From Ficedula albicollis (Eukaryota; Chordata; Aves; Passeriformes; Muscicapidae): a stretch of 64,000 bases of DNA. The translations under genes were made by a program, and so were the position numbers. Numbering within the stretch: position 1 is the first letter of the stretch; each line of letters starts with the position of its first letter. Location: contig NC_021674.1 in assembly GCF_000247815.1 (NCBI RefSeq), positions 76,062,059 to 76,126,058 on the forward strand. Reading direction: 5' to 3'. Of the stretch, positions 38,251 to 52,345 are shown one piece after another. The notes beneath the pieces are model-generated. The model ran no database searches. It worked only from the letters and a program-made list of their open reading frames with translations, and was not told the DNA's origin.

Positions 38251-41200
38251 CAAAGGTGCTTGCTTTATTCAATTATAACCTTGTACTTCCCCTGGCAACT
38301 TTGGTTTCACACCACATGAGGTCAGTCTCTCACTGCTCCACAGGGAAGTAAAGCTTGCTTTCAGATCCTTTTCTTTCTGCTCACACAATTCAGTTTTAAC
38401 TCACAGCATCATTTGTATACCTCAAACACAGTGGAATAAGGAAAATGGAAAACAAAAGGAAAGACACTCAACTGCATCTTTTGTAGTTTTATGATTTTTG
38501 AGGGAAATTTAAAAAATGTGTATGCTTTTCTTCAAGTAAAACCACAAAATATTTCCAACATAATATTAGGAGGAGGAGAGAAGGCGATGGATCCTTGCTT
38601 ACATCAAGAGCTCATTTACATTGAGTTCTGGCAGTGTATGACATCTTTAACGCTTGTGCAAATCACTACATTTATCAATACTAGGCTTTATTTTAACATT
38701 ATATGTGATTTACATACTATGTAAAATATAAAGGTTCTTTATCTAGCCAGAAATCTGTGTAAAGATTATACTGTACATGAGAATCTGGCCCAGCACAATC
38801 CAGGTTTTTGGTTGGTGCTACTGAAGTTGCTATGCACGATGAGAGGTAGTTGAACAGAAAGCTAGAATGGATTTCAATTGCAGAAATATCTCCAACAGAC
38901 CTGGATATTGCAAACAAACAACAAATAAAAGCACGTGGCTCTCAAGTATTTTCAAGTTAGAACTCAAGGTCAGACTAAACAAGGTATAGAGCTTGCAGTG
39001 TTTTTTATTCGGACGCTGAGGAAGCTGCCATCCTATGGCATGTTACTTACTGTCAGCCAGAGAACCAGAACCCTAAGCAGATTAGTACCTTGTAGGCATA
39101 GACAAACTATATTTAACTGTGACAATATTAAAGTATTTTAAAGCTAGAGCAATCCATTTACAAATAATACTAGTAGCACTATGAGATAAGAAGTAGGACA
39201 AGAGGCAAGGAGGGTGGCTGGCTACTGTCTAGAGGTGAGTTGCACATAAAAGTTCATTTCAAGGTGGCAGATGTATTTCCTACATGTTCTTCCACTTTTA
39301 CAGCCCTCCTATACCATGCAAGCTATATTCTATTGAGGAAATAGATCCACTTTTGTGTTTCCCAAGATAACAGAAGAAAGTCTAATTTATCGCTTCCAAA
39401 AAAATTTGTTTAAATGGAACTATCTGAACTTATATTCAATACTCATTTGAATACAGGCAAAAATACTAATTCATCTAGGCTAAATGTTCATCATCAGGAA
39501 ACTGCATGCTGGGGAAATTCACAAGGAAAAGAAAATTCTAAGTAAAGAAGGAAGAAAATATTGCAAGCCTTCCTTCTACTGAAACTGGGGTAATTCACAG
39601 TTATTCCACACCTTTGAGCTTTGATACACTAAAGCAATTGCTTGCTTTTTATTAATTACCAGCACAGGGGGCTATATGTCATACAGGCTGTCCAGTTCAA
39701 TACTAACAGGAAATGCACACCTCAAGTACACACAGTGACTGACTCTCCTCTGCTTGCCTAACTCTCAGAACAATAGCTCTGAGGTCAACAGAATAATGCT
39801 TATTGCAAACTAAGGAGAATGAATCTAACCTCTACCTTGGATTCACAGCTTCAAAATTCATCATAAATTTTAGTCTGAAAAAATAGAGGGAAGCTTAATC
39901 ATTTTCTGTAGTCCAGCCTCAACCCAAGCATTATGAGGCATAATTACTGGGGCAGAACCTTAACAGCAATTTGGACCCATCAAATTCAGACAAAAACTGC
40001 AACCTTCACCAGTGAAGAATGTGGTTTCCCATGACACAGGCTTTATTAAGACTGGCTGCTGTACTATTTTTACATTAAGAATTATTAGATGCAATTCAGG
40101 TATTGCACCTGGCTGCATCTTACAATCACCCTTCTATTCAATCCTTATTTTTAATTATACTTTAAGCTTCTCTCTGGCATATGATAGTACCCAAGAAAAT
40201 CCCCCTTTTCCCTGTATACAACGGGCAGATCTTGCAATACATGAGTAACTTCCTTTCCTAAGCCATCGAGCCTTACTGCCTACTTTCAAACTCATCTACT
40301 TTGACAAACTCCTTTGCTCTTACAATGACTGTTTTCAAACAGAAAACGTGTTCCTCAAAGCAGCCTTTCTACTCTCAGTCATGCCAGAGACCCTACAGAG
40401 AAGATGTATTAAATACAGTCTGGTCCTCACTGTGGTAGATCCACAGCCCATGGGATTGAAGCAATGCAAAATTTGGCCATTAGCAACAGAATGCTGAGAT
40501 CACAAGATCCAGATTACACAATTTCTTAGATCCACTATATTTAGGCATACAATTTTAATCTATCTAGAAACTTACCAACTTATACTTTGTGGATATATTG
40601 CAGAAAACTTCTCTGCAAATGCAAGAACTAGAAAATGGTAAATTAAACCTTGTAAAGCACAATACTGAGGCAGAAAAGGAAATTTCATAACCAGCCCCAT
40701 TGTTACAGAAACACATGGGCCTTAACACCCTGCCCCATATTTTTACCCTCCAGCCAGCAGTTCAAAACTAGAATTTAATCCTTCTTACCCCAAAATTTCT
40801 CTCTTCCTTTCCTAACTCAACCTCCATCCGCTCCAACACCTCAGGACTGTGGGTAAGCACGGGAAAATATTTAACTGGTATCATTTAACTTGCCTCTTTC
40901 TTCAATCTTCTTTGAGACTTGTGGCAATGGAGTGTGTAAGAACCACCAACCTTCCTAAGAAAACTACTCAGGCCTCACCTTCACATTGTCCAGGTCAAAA
41001 ATGTCCTTCTAGTCTTTTAATGCCTCCTGTACCCACCCTCCTGCACCCAACAAAGCACTACAGGCCTAAAAAAAAAATAAAAATTGTAAGGTCAGAGCAA
41101 AGAGGGCAATAACAGCCAAAAAAGAATGAAAAGGAAACTCCTTAAACTGTCCTTTCCAACAAAGCAATTTACAGCTTGAGGGAGAAGGTAAGATCCAGAT

Positions 41201-42084
41201 CAACTATCACCTCTGCGGAGTCTCATGAGGTTTCTATCTGGATAGAACAACTAGAACATTCTATTCCCTGAATATTGCAGGCCACTATATTTAATCCACA
41301 TATTTTTAAAGACACAAAGCAATAGCTTCTTTAGGCCCAAGAAGGCTAAACTGCATACCCAGACAAAGATTGAGAGGTTGAAGATGCACTTTTATCACCT
41401 TCATTCCAGTTACTCTTATATCCCCCATATTTTCTCATTTCCATACAGCTGTTTGTGGGACAATGGAAAAGTGAGATGGTGGCATGATTCACATTAAAAA
41501 TGCACCAGTATTATGCTGTAACAGTAAGCAAATATGCAGTCATATTTAATTTGGGAGAAAATAACTTTCCAAAGACAGCACAGCACACTAGTGGCTTCTT
41601 AGTGCTTAATACCAAGTTCTTCTAAGTTCCATTTTCCAAGAGTAAGGAAATATGCAGCCCTGTCACACAATTCTAGAAAGTAAAATGTATGGAATTTAAC
41701 AAAGAAAACAAGAAAAAAGAATTCTAAGATTCCTGGCACTCTGATGAAAAAGAAAATTCCTCCTCGACTTCACTTGTAGTCATCAGCATTTTGAACAAGA
41801 CAGGCATCAGACACAAGTATCAGTCGCTTTTGCTTGATGGAGATCATTCCATGTGCTTGAGAGCAATCAAACGCCTTAACTTTTATTTTAAAGTAATTTA
41901 GACTGCATTTCACTCTCAACCAGATAGCACTTCTGCCTGTCTCCCTGTTCATTCATGATTCAGTTGAACACTGAGCTCCTTGCACATTGACAAGTGGTGC
42001 TTCAAAAAAGTGAGCGAGGAAAGAATATTCTAGTCCCCTGCAGGCAACGGCTCAAACCCCTGGCACACGTTTGATAGCACTTAC

Positions 42085-42141
42085 TACAAAATCCAGATGT
42101 CTCATTAGCCAACGCCAGAAAGCATCATGACCAGCATTTCT
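42085..42141 (-). other. Possible 57-bp in-frame cassette exon (speculative)
   Basis: On the minus strand tatcag precedes 57 open bases that end TTTGTA, followed by an excellent donor GTAAGTGC. The peptide would be RNAGHDAFWRWLMRHLDFV (19 codons). It would enter in phase 0 between the exons at 48299 and 37159 and keep the frame. Against it: the acceptor has a poor pyrimidine tract, and the insertion would fall inside the BTB fold, between YTGQ and ILLEP. I know no such exon in KLHL32. It could well be chance. Confidence 0.15.
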
Positions 42142-42208
42142 CTGATACATTGTAATATTTTTCCAGAAAATTAGAAGAAAATCCATGTTAAATGCACAGC
42201 ATATACAT

Positions 42209-42395
42209 CCTAAAATCACAGAATATTTCAATTTGAAATTGCAGGACTATCCAAAACCAATCACATGTCCAGACGTTCCTTGAACTCTGACAAGCTTGGT
42301 GTCATCACCACTTCCCTGGACAACCTGTTCCACTGACCTGCCACCTTTTCATTATGTCCAGCCTGAACTTTTCCTGACATAGCTTCACACCACTA
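42209..42395 (-). mobile_element. CR1 LINE, 3' end fragment
   Basis: The plus strand starts aaaatcacagaatatttcaa and passes through gtgtcatcaccacttccctggacaacctgttcc and tatgtccagcctgaactttt, the reverse complement of a CR1 3' UTR. Old and shortened. Confidence 0.8.
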
Positions 42396-43438
42396 TGAAG
42401 TACCATTACTGTAATTAAAGAGGCTTTGGATAAGCAATACTCCAAGCAAATTCATTATTCTTTGGGAAGGTGTTTAATTACTTTAATCACTTTCAGCACT
42501 AGAAAAGCTGTCTTGTCCCTAGCTTAATTCCTGTCCCAAGCAAATAATTTTCTCTACAATGAACTACATAAAGTGAGTTAATTAAAGCTCTGTACTAGTC
42601 TAAGCCTTTTAGGCAATCTGTGTCTGAATGTGAACCTATGGCCTAGTAGCTGTAACCTCGTGCTAGATACAGAAATCAGATTATCCTGAGAGAAGTGAAA
42701 AGGAAAGTGCCCATATCTGAGTATCAAATTAATATCTTTTGCTTTGAAATGGCATTGAAAAATTATATTAAATATTTACAGTATGGCACACACACCTGTT
42801 GTATTCAGTTATCCATGACTTTGGCATATTGTCCCCAGTAGAAAAGAGCTGAAGTCACTTCTGCTAGGGACAGCAGGTAGTTTAATTGATTTATTTTATT
42901 CTAAAAGCAGCCAGTGAAACTGCTGTGCACAGGATGCAGAAGGCCACTGACTCAAGAAAATCAACCATCACAATACAGCTTTGCAATACACCTCCATCCA
43001 GGAGAGAGGATTAACACAATAAGGGGCACTAAGATATTGACAGCTGCCTTACACTTGTTTTAACTAAAAACGGCAGATGAAATTCTGGTTGATCACTCGA
43101 GAAAACATCAACATCAGATGAGGAGGGGAGTTAATGAGAGATGAAAGCCAAGATTCTACAAAGGAATCAAGAAAATTATAGGGAGAAGTAGTTGTACTTA
43201 GAAATAACAATTATTTATATTATTTCTATACTATCTAAGAAGATTGTTAACTTTTTCATGGTTTTTGTTAAAGAAATAACAAAGCTAAAAGAACAATTTT
43301 AAAAAGGAGCTGTAAGATAATACTTTAACTAATCAAAGGTTTGTGTACATCAATTTGAAAAATCATGTGATGGTACTCTACCAATTCCTGAAAGCTGTTA
43401 AGAGAATGACAGGTTTCAAACTAACAATACAAAGTAAA

Positions 43439-43578
43439 GGCAATAGTTAAATAGAACTCACACAGGTAATGCACTAAAGTAATATTGGGAGCAATATACC
43501 TGGAGGCAATAGTTAAATAGTTAAATAGAACTCACACAGGTAATCCACTAAAGTAATATTGGGAGCAATATACCTGGA
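43439..43578. repeat. 66/74-bp tandem duplication
   Basis: Copies 43439-43504 and 43505-43578 run from ggcaatagttaaatag to atacctgga. The second copy carries an extra 8-bp gttaaata step and one G/C change. Confidence 0.92.
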
Positions 43579-45466
43579 AATAAAATGAAGTTCTAGATTT
43601 GTAACTGGGATAATATATTATGTTTATTGAAACACTGGTGCTACATTAGCAATTTGTGAGTAAAAGAATACCTGTTAAATATGCTAATAAGAGAAATTAA
43701 AGGCCATTTTTGAATCATTATAAGTGCAACTTTGTATGTGGCTTTTAATAAAAGAAAATATTTCAAAATGCCACAGTTATGAAGTAAGGCTGTGTTAATC
43801 TTGGGCTAAGAAGGCATCTCAGGAAAAATTACCCCAAAATTCACCTGGGGAGAAAGAGCTGAACATAAAACGCCTCGTCTATAAGGGCTTCCTCACAAAT
43901 TCTTTCATTTCAGCTTTGCTAATTCAGGATAATATTATAACTTAAGGAAGATGCAATTTCTATTAGTACACAAACAAAATATTAGAGTCTAGGGGAAAAA
44001 GACAGACCAGCCACTTAGGAAAATGGGACTTAGTAGTTGGTATTAAGCACTAAGAAGTCACTAGTGTCTTGCGCTATGCTGCCTTTGGAAAGTTATCTTC
44101 TCCCATATTAATTTGTTATGCAACAAAATAAGGAAAGGGATTACTTGCTTTTGTAATGTGTTTTGAGGTCCTCAAAATTCTAATCTAAATGCAAAATATT
44201 TGTTGCCATAGATTAAAGACATATGATAGAACATATTAACAAAGAAGAAACATCCAAGTCTGAAGCATTTCAGTATGCACAGGACCCTTTATTTGTATTT
44301 TTGTTGAATTAGGATCACAATCATCCATGGCAAATTAAAGCCAGTGCTCCTCTGACTTGTCAGCCAACTCCACTGACCTATTTAGTGGCTATCCCTTTCC
44401 TTCAAGTAAGATTATGTCTCTTCCTAACAAATGAGTTAAAATTAGAAAAGGTAGTCAAAAAGACTAGACAGCAATGTCCATGAGTCTCTGAGACAGTGAT
44501 TAAGGCTTTTATTTTGACAGTGGGAATTGTGAGCTCCAAACTATTTGCCTCGCAATGCTTCTCTGTATGAGCATTCTAAAACATACAGTTAGTAAATAGA
44601 TTGTACTTGATCCATCTCCCTTCCAAGGCACATCTGACACTTGCAAAATGCCCTTGTGAAAAGAAAGGGTGAGTAATCTACCCACTGAGACTCTGGCCTT
44701 ACCACTGCCAGCTATGAAGTAGAAAAAAGAATGACCTTAAAGCCCTTTTGGGAAGAAAGGATACAGCAGCTACAACAGGAAAAGAGTCAACCAAACAGGA
44801 AAAGAGTTCCATCTCTGAATTCTGAATATGGGGATTACATAGTAAAATGCCTATGGACAAGATGAAACATTATCTAAGACATTTTTTTGCTGAAGATTTT
44901 ATTATTAAATGATTAATGAGAACATACATGCAAAGAACAAAATCAAAGTCTACAGCCATTCCTTTTATCAGTTTTCATTTATTTCTCTACCAAAATTTCT
45001 TTCTTTGAAATTATTAAGGACCATAGTAATACATTAGTTCAGTTGGAGTTACATTATTTATACTTAACTTGAGTTTTAAAACATTCTTTTCTTCTGAAAA
45101 ATATTTTTTTCCTAAAAAGCAAGATATTTTCAACAGTAATTACAATAAGGTACTGTCTGCCTAAGTAGACAGGAACATGAAGGTTGTATTTGAAGTCTGC
45201 AGGAAGATTTCAAATTAACATAAGAGGCAAGGATACCAGAGTTTACTTTCAGATTTCACGATCATCCTAAAAATTAAATTTCTTCATTTTAATAACTTTC
45301 AAAAACTGCAGGCATCAACTATTGCCATCATGCCATATTAAATATTTCCACCAGATGTCTCCAGTATATTAGTTCACACTGAAAGTTGCACTCAATGTGA
45401 AGTGTAACATGCCAAATATAAGTGTAGTATCTTAAAGAAGTAAAGAGAAGAAAGCTGAAACTAATC

Positions 45467-45613
45467 ACTTATCTGTTTCGACATGAATATTTTAGGGAGT
45501 TCCACAGTGTTACCTAGACAAACACCAATTTTTTGAACCTACTTATCTGTTTCGACATTAATATTTTAGGGAGTTCCACAATGTTACCTAGACAAACACC
45601 AATTTTTTGAACC
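45467..45613. repeat. 74-bp tandem duplication
   Basis: Copies 45467-45540 and 45541-45613 begin acttatctgtttcgacat and end ttttttgaacc. By eye they differ at two positions. Confidence 0.93.
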
Positions 45614-46835
45614 AACATTTTGGCAAAATATGATTTAAAAAATTTGAAGAAAAAAAACAAAAACAAAAAAAGCCAGGAGAGAATTCATGGTTTCATGGTT
45701 TTCACTTCTAAGAGGCAGTTCAGATCACATCTTGATACCCACATTTTCAGAGCAATACAAGGTTATATTTGCCACAAATGACTTTTGGATTACTGAGAAA
45801 TATTTTGTTTGTCTTTTAAAAACAGAAAGAGTCTGCAAACCAAGCTAAAGACAATTCTGTTTTCAGAACTCTATGATGTAAGTACGGAGTAATCCAGTTA
45901 TTTATTAATAGCCTTTGTGGATTACTCCCACTCTCTACCCAGAAGTGTTCACCCAGATTCTGTCAGTCTGAGTCAAAACACAAGCAAAGCTCATTGCATA
46001 CAAACACAGTGCCAGAAGAGAATTCCAAGGAAGAAAGGGAAACGAGACACTGCTAATTCTCAGACCCACATTTCACTGAGTTGTGCTTCAAAAGTATCTT
46101 TATATGATAACTCCTACAGAATCTTTCTCATTTGTCTGTGCATCAAAAGACATTCAATTTTTAACAAAAGCTTTCAACAGAAATTTTAAAAAAAAGCATA
46201 CCAATTAGAAGCCATGTACTGAGATCTTCAGCTAATTCACTAATATAGTATGGCATCTCTGTTTATTATTTATATCAAAGATATCTTTGAATAAATTATG
46301 TTTTCTAAAACAATACAAACTCAAATTTTTCAAAATAAATTCAAGTGCTAGTCTAAGACCAAGGCTAAAGCTTAACTGTTTTCTGGGCTGGTGACAAAAA
46401 CAGCTCCTTTAAAACAGGTAAATTTTTTTTCCTTATTTCTGTTTGGTTTCCTTTAAGAAGAAAAACAAAAAAAACCCCAAAAAGTTCCTCATAAGCTCAT
46501 ATACTCAATTCACAGTTTGGAAGCAGATGCCTTAAATTTTTATGACCCAACAACTCTTCACAATATCATAATATGGTATTAAGCCCTCCTTTTCAAAATT
46601 AACTAATAAACGTCACTAGTGCGTCAATTGGCTCAACTGCTGTAGTGATATTCCAGAAATAGTTTGGCTATCTAGAATTTTAAAGTACAAAGCAGAAATA
46701 GCTGGATGTTCTGAGCTCACTATCCATGAACTCTGAACTGAGACAGTCACACAGCAACACTCTCCAAGTATGCAGTGTAGAGATATGGCAAGTCATAAAT
46801 ACTTCTTTTTTTTTTCTCCTTTTCTTTCCTTTTTT

Positions 46836-47752
<917 letters not shown>

Positions 47753-48298
47753 GGCGCTATTTTGGCAAGGGGCACAGGGAAAAGAGGGAAAAGGAACATC
47801 ACCCTGCATTTTCTGAATTACCATGAAGTGATACCTAATCTGTGGTCATAAAGAGGGCCAAAATGAAGATGTACAGTACCTATAAGCATTTACAAAGATT
47901 CCTCAACTGCATCTGTCCAGAGAGTAAGAGACTACTTCTCCCCTCAATTATATAATTTTTCAAACACAGTCGTTTATAAATATTTATTATAAGCAAAACA
48001 CTTTTCTTTACATTTAATTTAGCAAGCAGATTCAACTCACATTAAGATTTTATGAATAGTCAGACAAACATAAAAAGGGCTTGCTGACAACGATGCACAT
48101 AAAGCAGTGTTTTTATTAAAATCTTTCTAAAGAAAAAACCCACCACAGCATAAGAAAATTAAGATCTGTTAAATCAAAATACCTTGTACTGAGCAGTGCA
48201 CAAGAAAAGTATTTTCTAGTATCTCTAAAACAGTAAGACTCAATTTTGATTGCAGTTGCTTTTGATTGTGTTTCTTAATTTGAAGAACTGTACAATAC

Positions 48299-48406
48299 CT
48301 GTCCAGTATATGCAAAGTCCAGGGCTTGTTTTAAACCAAGGCTTGTGACACCATGTAAATTCACCTCATCAGCTTCACTCTCAACCATGCAGAGACTGAA
48401 CATTGC
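48299..48406 (-). CDS. KLHL32: KLHL32 coding exon, second half of BTB domain (36 codons)
   Basis: Seen: reading the minus strand, a pyrimidine-rich acceptor (ttttttttccatag) precedes 108 open bases that end in ACAG followed by the donor GTATTG. The peptide starts AMFSLCMVESEADEV and ends ALDFAYTGQ. This is the central-to-late part of a BTB/POZ fold, with the usual hydrophobic strand, a variable acidic turn and the A-x-x-F-x-Y-T-G motif. It is phase 0 on both sides and runs in frame into the exon at 37159. Known: BTB-BACK-kelch proteins dimerise through BTB and many act as substrate adaptors for cullin-3 ubiquitin ligases; the biology of KLHL32 is little characterised. Inferred: the gene name comes from recognising the sequence by eye, not from a search; a close KLHL paralogue is the alternative. 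The exon with the start of BTB was not found between 48407 and 64000. Confidence 0.88.
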
Positions 48407-49019
48407 CTATGGAAAAAAAACAGGAATGCCATTAAGCAGTTTTAGATAAGAATTCCAAAAAGCAGCAGCCTTGGGAGTTAGAATGAGATCTATACCAAGT
48501 TTTCAGTAACACTACAGCAATTGATCTTGCAACTGAGTCCTTCTATCGTTAAGGAAATAAAAAAACTTATTCTAGATAAAGTGAGATAAATCCTTTTGTT
48601 CCATATATATACTTCTTAATTAAGTAATTCAGGGGAAAACAATGAGAACAGTCACACAATAAGGTATCATTCAATAAAAAAGATAATTGGACTCTGGGAA
48701 AAGAATAATCTACACAACCACCATTAAAAGTAATATTTAGGTATAGTATCATGGTCTATAAGAAGGAGCAACAAGCCATACACAATTACTTGAGTAGGGG
48801 CATTAAAAAAACATCTTTTATAAGCAATCCTTTTCAAATATGCATGTCAAACTGGAACGTGAGCAATGTAATAGTAATGCAGAGGAATGATGGAGATGCA
48901 GTCACCTAAATTTACAACTTCCCCTTCCTTGATATTGTCCTGGCTTCTCATATCATAAAGTCTAAACTGAAGATAGGCAAGGTGCTATGGAATTACCCTG
49001 AATATACCACTGAGAAGAG

Positions 49020-49270
49020 CAACTGTCCCTCTCATCCAGCCTTACTTTCCAGATCATCTGTCTTCAGTGTCACCCTGGACTGAAGCAATCCTACTCAGTC
49101 TCTTGAATCCTTGTGAGGATCTTTTTATTCTCATCTCCAACAAACTTCTTCTTCTCTCCTCCCTCTCAACCTGCACTCCTGCTGCACTACCTCTACTTAC
49201 CACCCCTTCCCAACTTATCAGCCCCATTCTCCATTCTTTGGCATCCTCCCACACTTTTTTAACAAAATAC
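49020..49270. other. Pyrimidine-rich patch
   Basis: About 250 bp dominated by C and T on the plus strand (ttcttcttctctcctccctctcaacc). No repeat family or coding frame is recognised. Confidence 0.5.
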
Positions 49271-50972
49271 TCCACTCAGTTTTTAAACAGTAAACTGTGA
49301 ACAAATAAACTGGACAGTTCTGCCATCTGCCACTACTAAAGAAAGTCTAAACTCATGCCTAGTAGGTCTCGTGCTGTACTCAATGTCTTTATGGAGGTTA
49401 CCAAACTACACCTTGGGGAACTCCAGTAACAAAGCACTTCTCATGGACATAAAACCTGCTATCTTCTTTCTGTACCGTGGCTGATACCTGCAGAAGCTGA
49501 GAGAGTCAACAAGCTCACTGGATTTCATATATGCAATCTTTCCACCAAGCAATGCTGAATTTAAAGAGAAAAAATAAGTCCTGTCCTCTCTAACTATTTA
49601 GCACATGCAAATGACTACATCCTCTGTACCCAAACTATTCCATGATTCACCTAAACTCAGGTCACTTCAAGAACTGAGTGCTTCCTGCAAATAAGTAATT
49701 TCTTCAAAAGTATTAGTACTTTTCATCATTAAAACACCATAATTTGGCATAAGTCTGTTTCCTAGAAATCATCCAATATAAACAAGAATGATATTTATCA
49801 TACAGTCATTCCTGCTATTTTTGCAATTTATATTGAATTAAAGTGATATCAGGCTTCTCCCAAACTGGCAACAGAAAAGAAGCAACAAATAGTTTAAAAG
49901 CTTTATCAAACAAATACAGTAAAGTACAGCCATGAAATATATCTAGAGAGAAAAATAAAGTTCATCCACTTTTCTTATCCGTTAAAAATGTAATCAGAGT
50001 TGGATATTCTGTTGTCATGTAGTAGCTAATGTGAAGCTTCAGAGCTTGGCAGGAGCAGCTAGGTACTCATCAGCCGCCTACTCTTTGGAAAAGCAGACCT
50101 GCAGTCGCTGTCTGGAAGAGATAAGCTTCTCTTCTCAGAATTTCACTACTAGATAAATGTTTCGGAAAATATTCCTTTCACACACCAGTTCCTGAATAAA
50201 GAGAGTAAAGTCTCAAAGCAGCACCTGTGTACTGAGGAGTAGATTTGCACACCTTCTGTACACTCAACCCCGTCACTGACTGCCTGCAGAAAGGCTGGAA
50301 ATGCTCAGAGGAGAAAGGTCCTCTGTGTCCTCCAACCAATCTACAGTAACAATCTGTACACTACAGACCTGGACATAGGAACCATCTAAATACAGTGTGG
50401 TTACTAATACAGCTCTTATTCTGATCAAGGGATAATATTCCACATGATGAGTTAAGCTTACAAATAGAAAGAAACACTAAACTGAATCTCATCTGTAAAC
50501 CAGGAACCATTCCTATATGACTGCTGTGTACACTTACTAACTTCACCTTTAGATTATTTTAACGCAGAGATTCCAACATGGTCTTTACACAGGGTTTATT
50601 ACTACACCTAACTTAGTGAACTCAGCAGGATCAGGCCACTAACTCAGTCACTGTACACAATCACCCACAGAGTTTAAGAAACACAGCCTCCAGCAGAGCT
50701 TTGATCCCTGCCAGCTAGCACTCTCCCAGGCAATGCCCACACTATGGTCCAGGAGACAACTCAAGCCACAGCTGTTCCAAACAGGTACCTGGACAAAGCC
50801 AAAATATTCACAGAGGTTTAGCCATATTGTCAAAAGCCATGTTATGCCAATCTTTTTAGGGCCAGAAAACAAGCTCTCATTCACCTTATTTATAATGACA
50901 GACATAGTCTAAGAGTACAGTGGGCTATCAGGACTGTAGCTTCCATTAAGACACAGAACTACAGCTTTGTGG

Positions 50973-52345
50973 AGAATCACAGAATAGTCTGGGTTGGAAA
51001 GGACCATAAAGATTATCTAGTTCCAAACCCCCCTGCCATGGACAGAGGCACCTTTCACTAAACCAGCTTGTTGAAAGCCCCACCCAACCCGGCCTTGAAG
51101 ACTTACAGGGACAGCACACCCACCAAGTCTCTGGCCATCATCACGGTACAGGATTTCTTCTAATACCTAATCTAAACCTACTCACTTTCACCTAAACTGA
51201 AAGCCTTCCCCCTTGTCCTATTACTACATACCCTTATCACAAGTCCCTCTCTAGCTTTCTTGAAAGCTCTTTCTACATAATGAAAGACCCAACCTGGCCT
51301 TGAAGACTTACAGGGACAGCACACTCACCAAGTCTCTGGCCATCATCACGGTACAGGCACCCAACCCGGCCTTGAAGACTTACAGGGACAGCACACCCAC
51401 CAAGTCTCTGGCCATCATCACGGTACAGGATTTCTTCTAATACCTAATCTAAACCTACTCACTTTCACCTAAACTGAAAGCCTTCCCCCTTGTCCTATTA
51501 CTACATACCCTTATCACAAGTCCCTCTCTAGCTTTCTTGAAAGCTCTTTCTACATAATGAAAGGACACACACCCTGAAGCCTTCTCTTTTTCAGGCTGAA
51601 CAGACGCAATTCTCTCAGCCTTTCTTCATAGCAACAGTGCTCTTTCTAATCAATTTGGTGGCCTCCTTCTGGACTCATTCCAACAGGTCAAAGTCCTTCC
51701 TGTACTGAGGACCTCAAAGCAGGATGCAGCACTCCAGGTGAGGTCTCATGAGAACAGAGCAGAGGGGCAGAATCCTCTCCCTGCTGGCCAGGCTGCTCTG
51801 GATGCAGCCCAGGACACATTTGGCTTTCCAGGCTGTGAGTGCACATTGCTGGCTCACATCCAGCTTCTCATCCTCCATCACCCCCAAATCCTTCTCACCA
51901 GGGCTGCTCTGATCTGCTCATCCCTGTCTCAGTACCTGGGTTGCCCTGACCCAGGTGCAGCACCTTGCACTTGGTCTTATTGAGATTCACATGGGCCCAT
52001 TCCTCAAGTTTGTCCAGGCCCCTCTGGATTGCATCCCATCCTTCAGTTGTGTTAACTGCAACACCCAGCTTGGGGTCATCTGCAAATCTGCTGAGGGTGC
52101 ACTCAATCACTTTGATGAAGATATTAACTGGTCCCAATTCCCAATACCACTTGTCACTGATGCCCATCAGGACTCTAAGCCACTGACCTCTGGAAGCAAC
52201 TGTCCAAACACTTTCTTATCCATCTACTTCATTGAGTCCATCTCTCTCTAACTTAGAGAGAAGGATGTTGTGGGAGACTGCGTGAAAGGCTTTACAAAAG
52301 TTCAGATGGATGAAGTCTGTGGCTCTTCCCTTTTCCACTGTGATA
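50973..52345 (-). mobile_element. CR1 LINE, longest copy, with part of the reverse transcriptase
   Basis: The plus strand begins agaatcacagaatagtctgg, the reverse of the CR1 tail. Minus-strand frames at the far end give RT phrases: [16 protein letters not shown] near 52270-52330 (the L-D-F-x-K-A-F-D box) and FADDPKLGV near 52060-52090, the F-A-D-D catalytic box, with D-D intact. Then [12 protein letters not shown] follows near 51950. It is 5' truncated, broken by frameshifts and inactive. The 3' part contains an internal full-short-full triplication (51081-51563), which makes the element longer than a plain copy. Confidence 0.93.
51081..51563. repeat. Full-short-full triplication inside CR1 (206, 71, 206 bp)
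   Basis: A (51081-51286) and C (51358-51563) run from cacccaacccggccttgaag to acataatgaaag and look identical. B (51287-51357) repeats only the first ~70 bp of the unit and has private changes (aacctgg for aacccgg, actcacc for acccacc). The arrangement matches that at 34541-34990 in unrelated DNA. Confidence 0.92.

Noticed and set aside
51895..52167. 90-codon minus-strand frame that looks protein-like
   Set aside because: It is genuine coding descent but from CR1 reverse transcriptase, so it is reported as part of the mobile element and not as a host gene.
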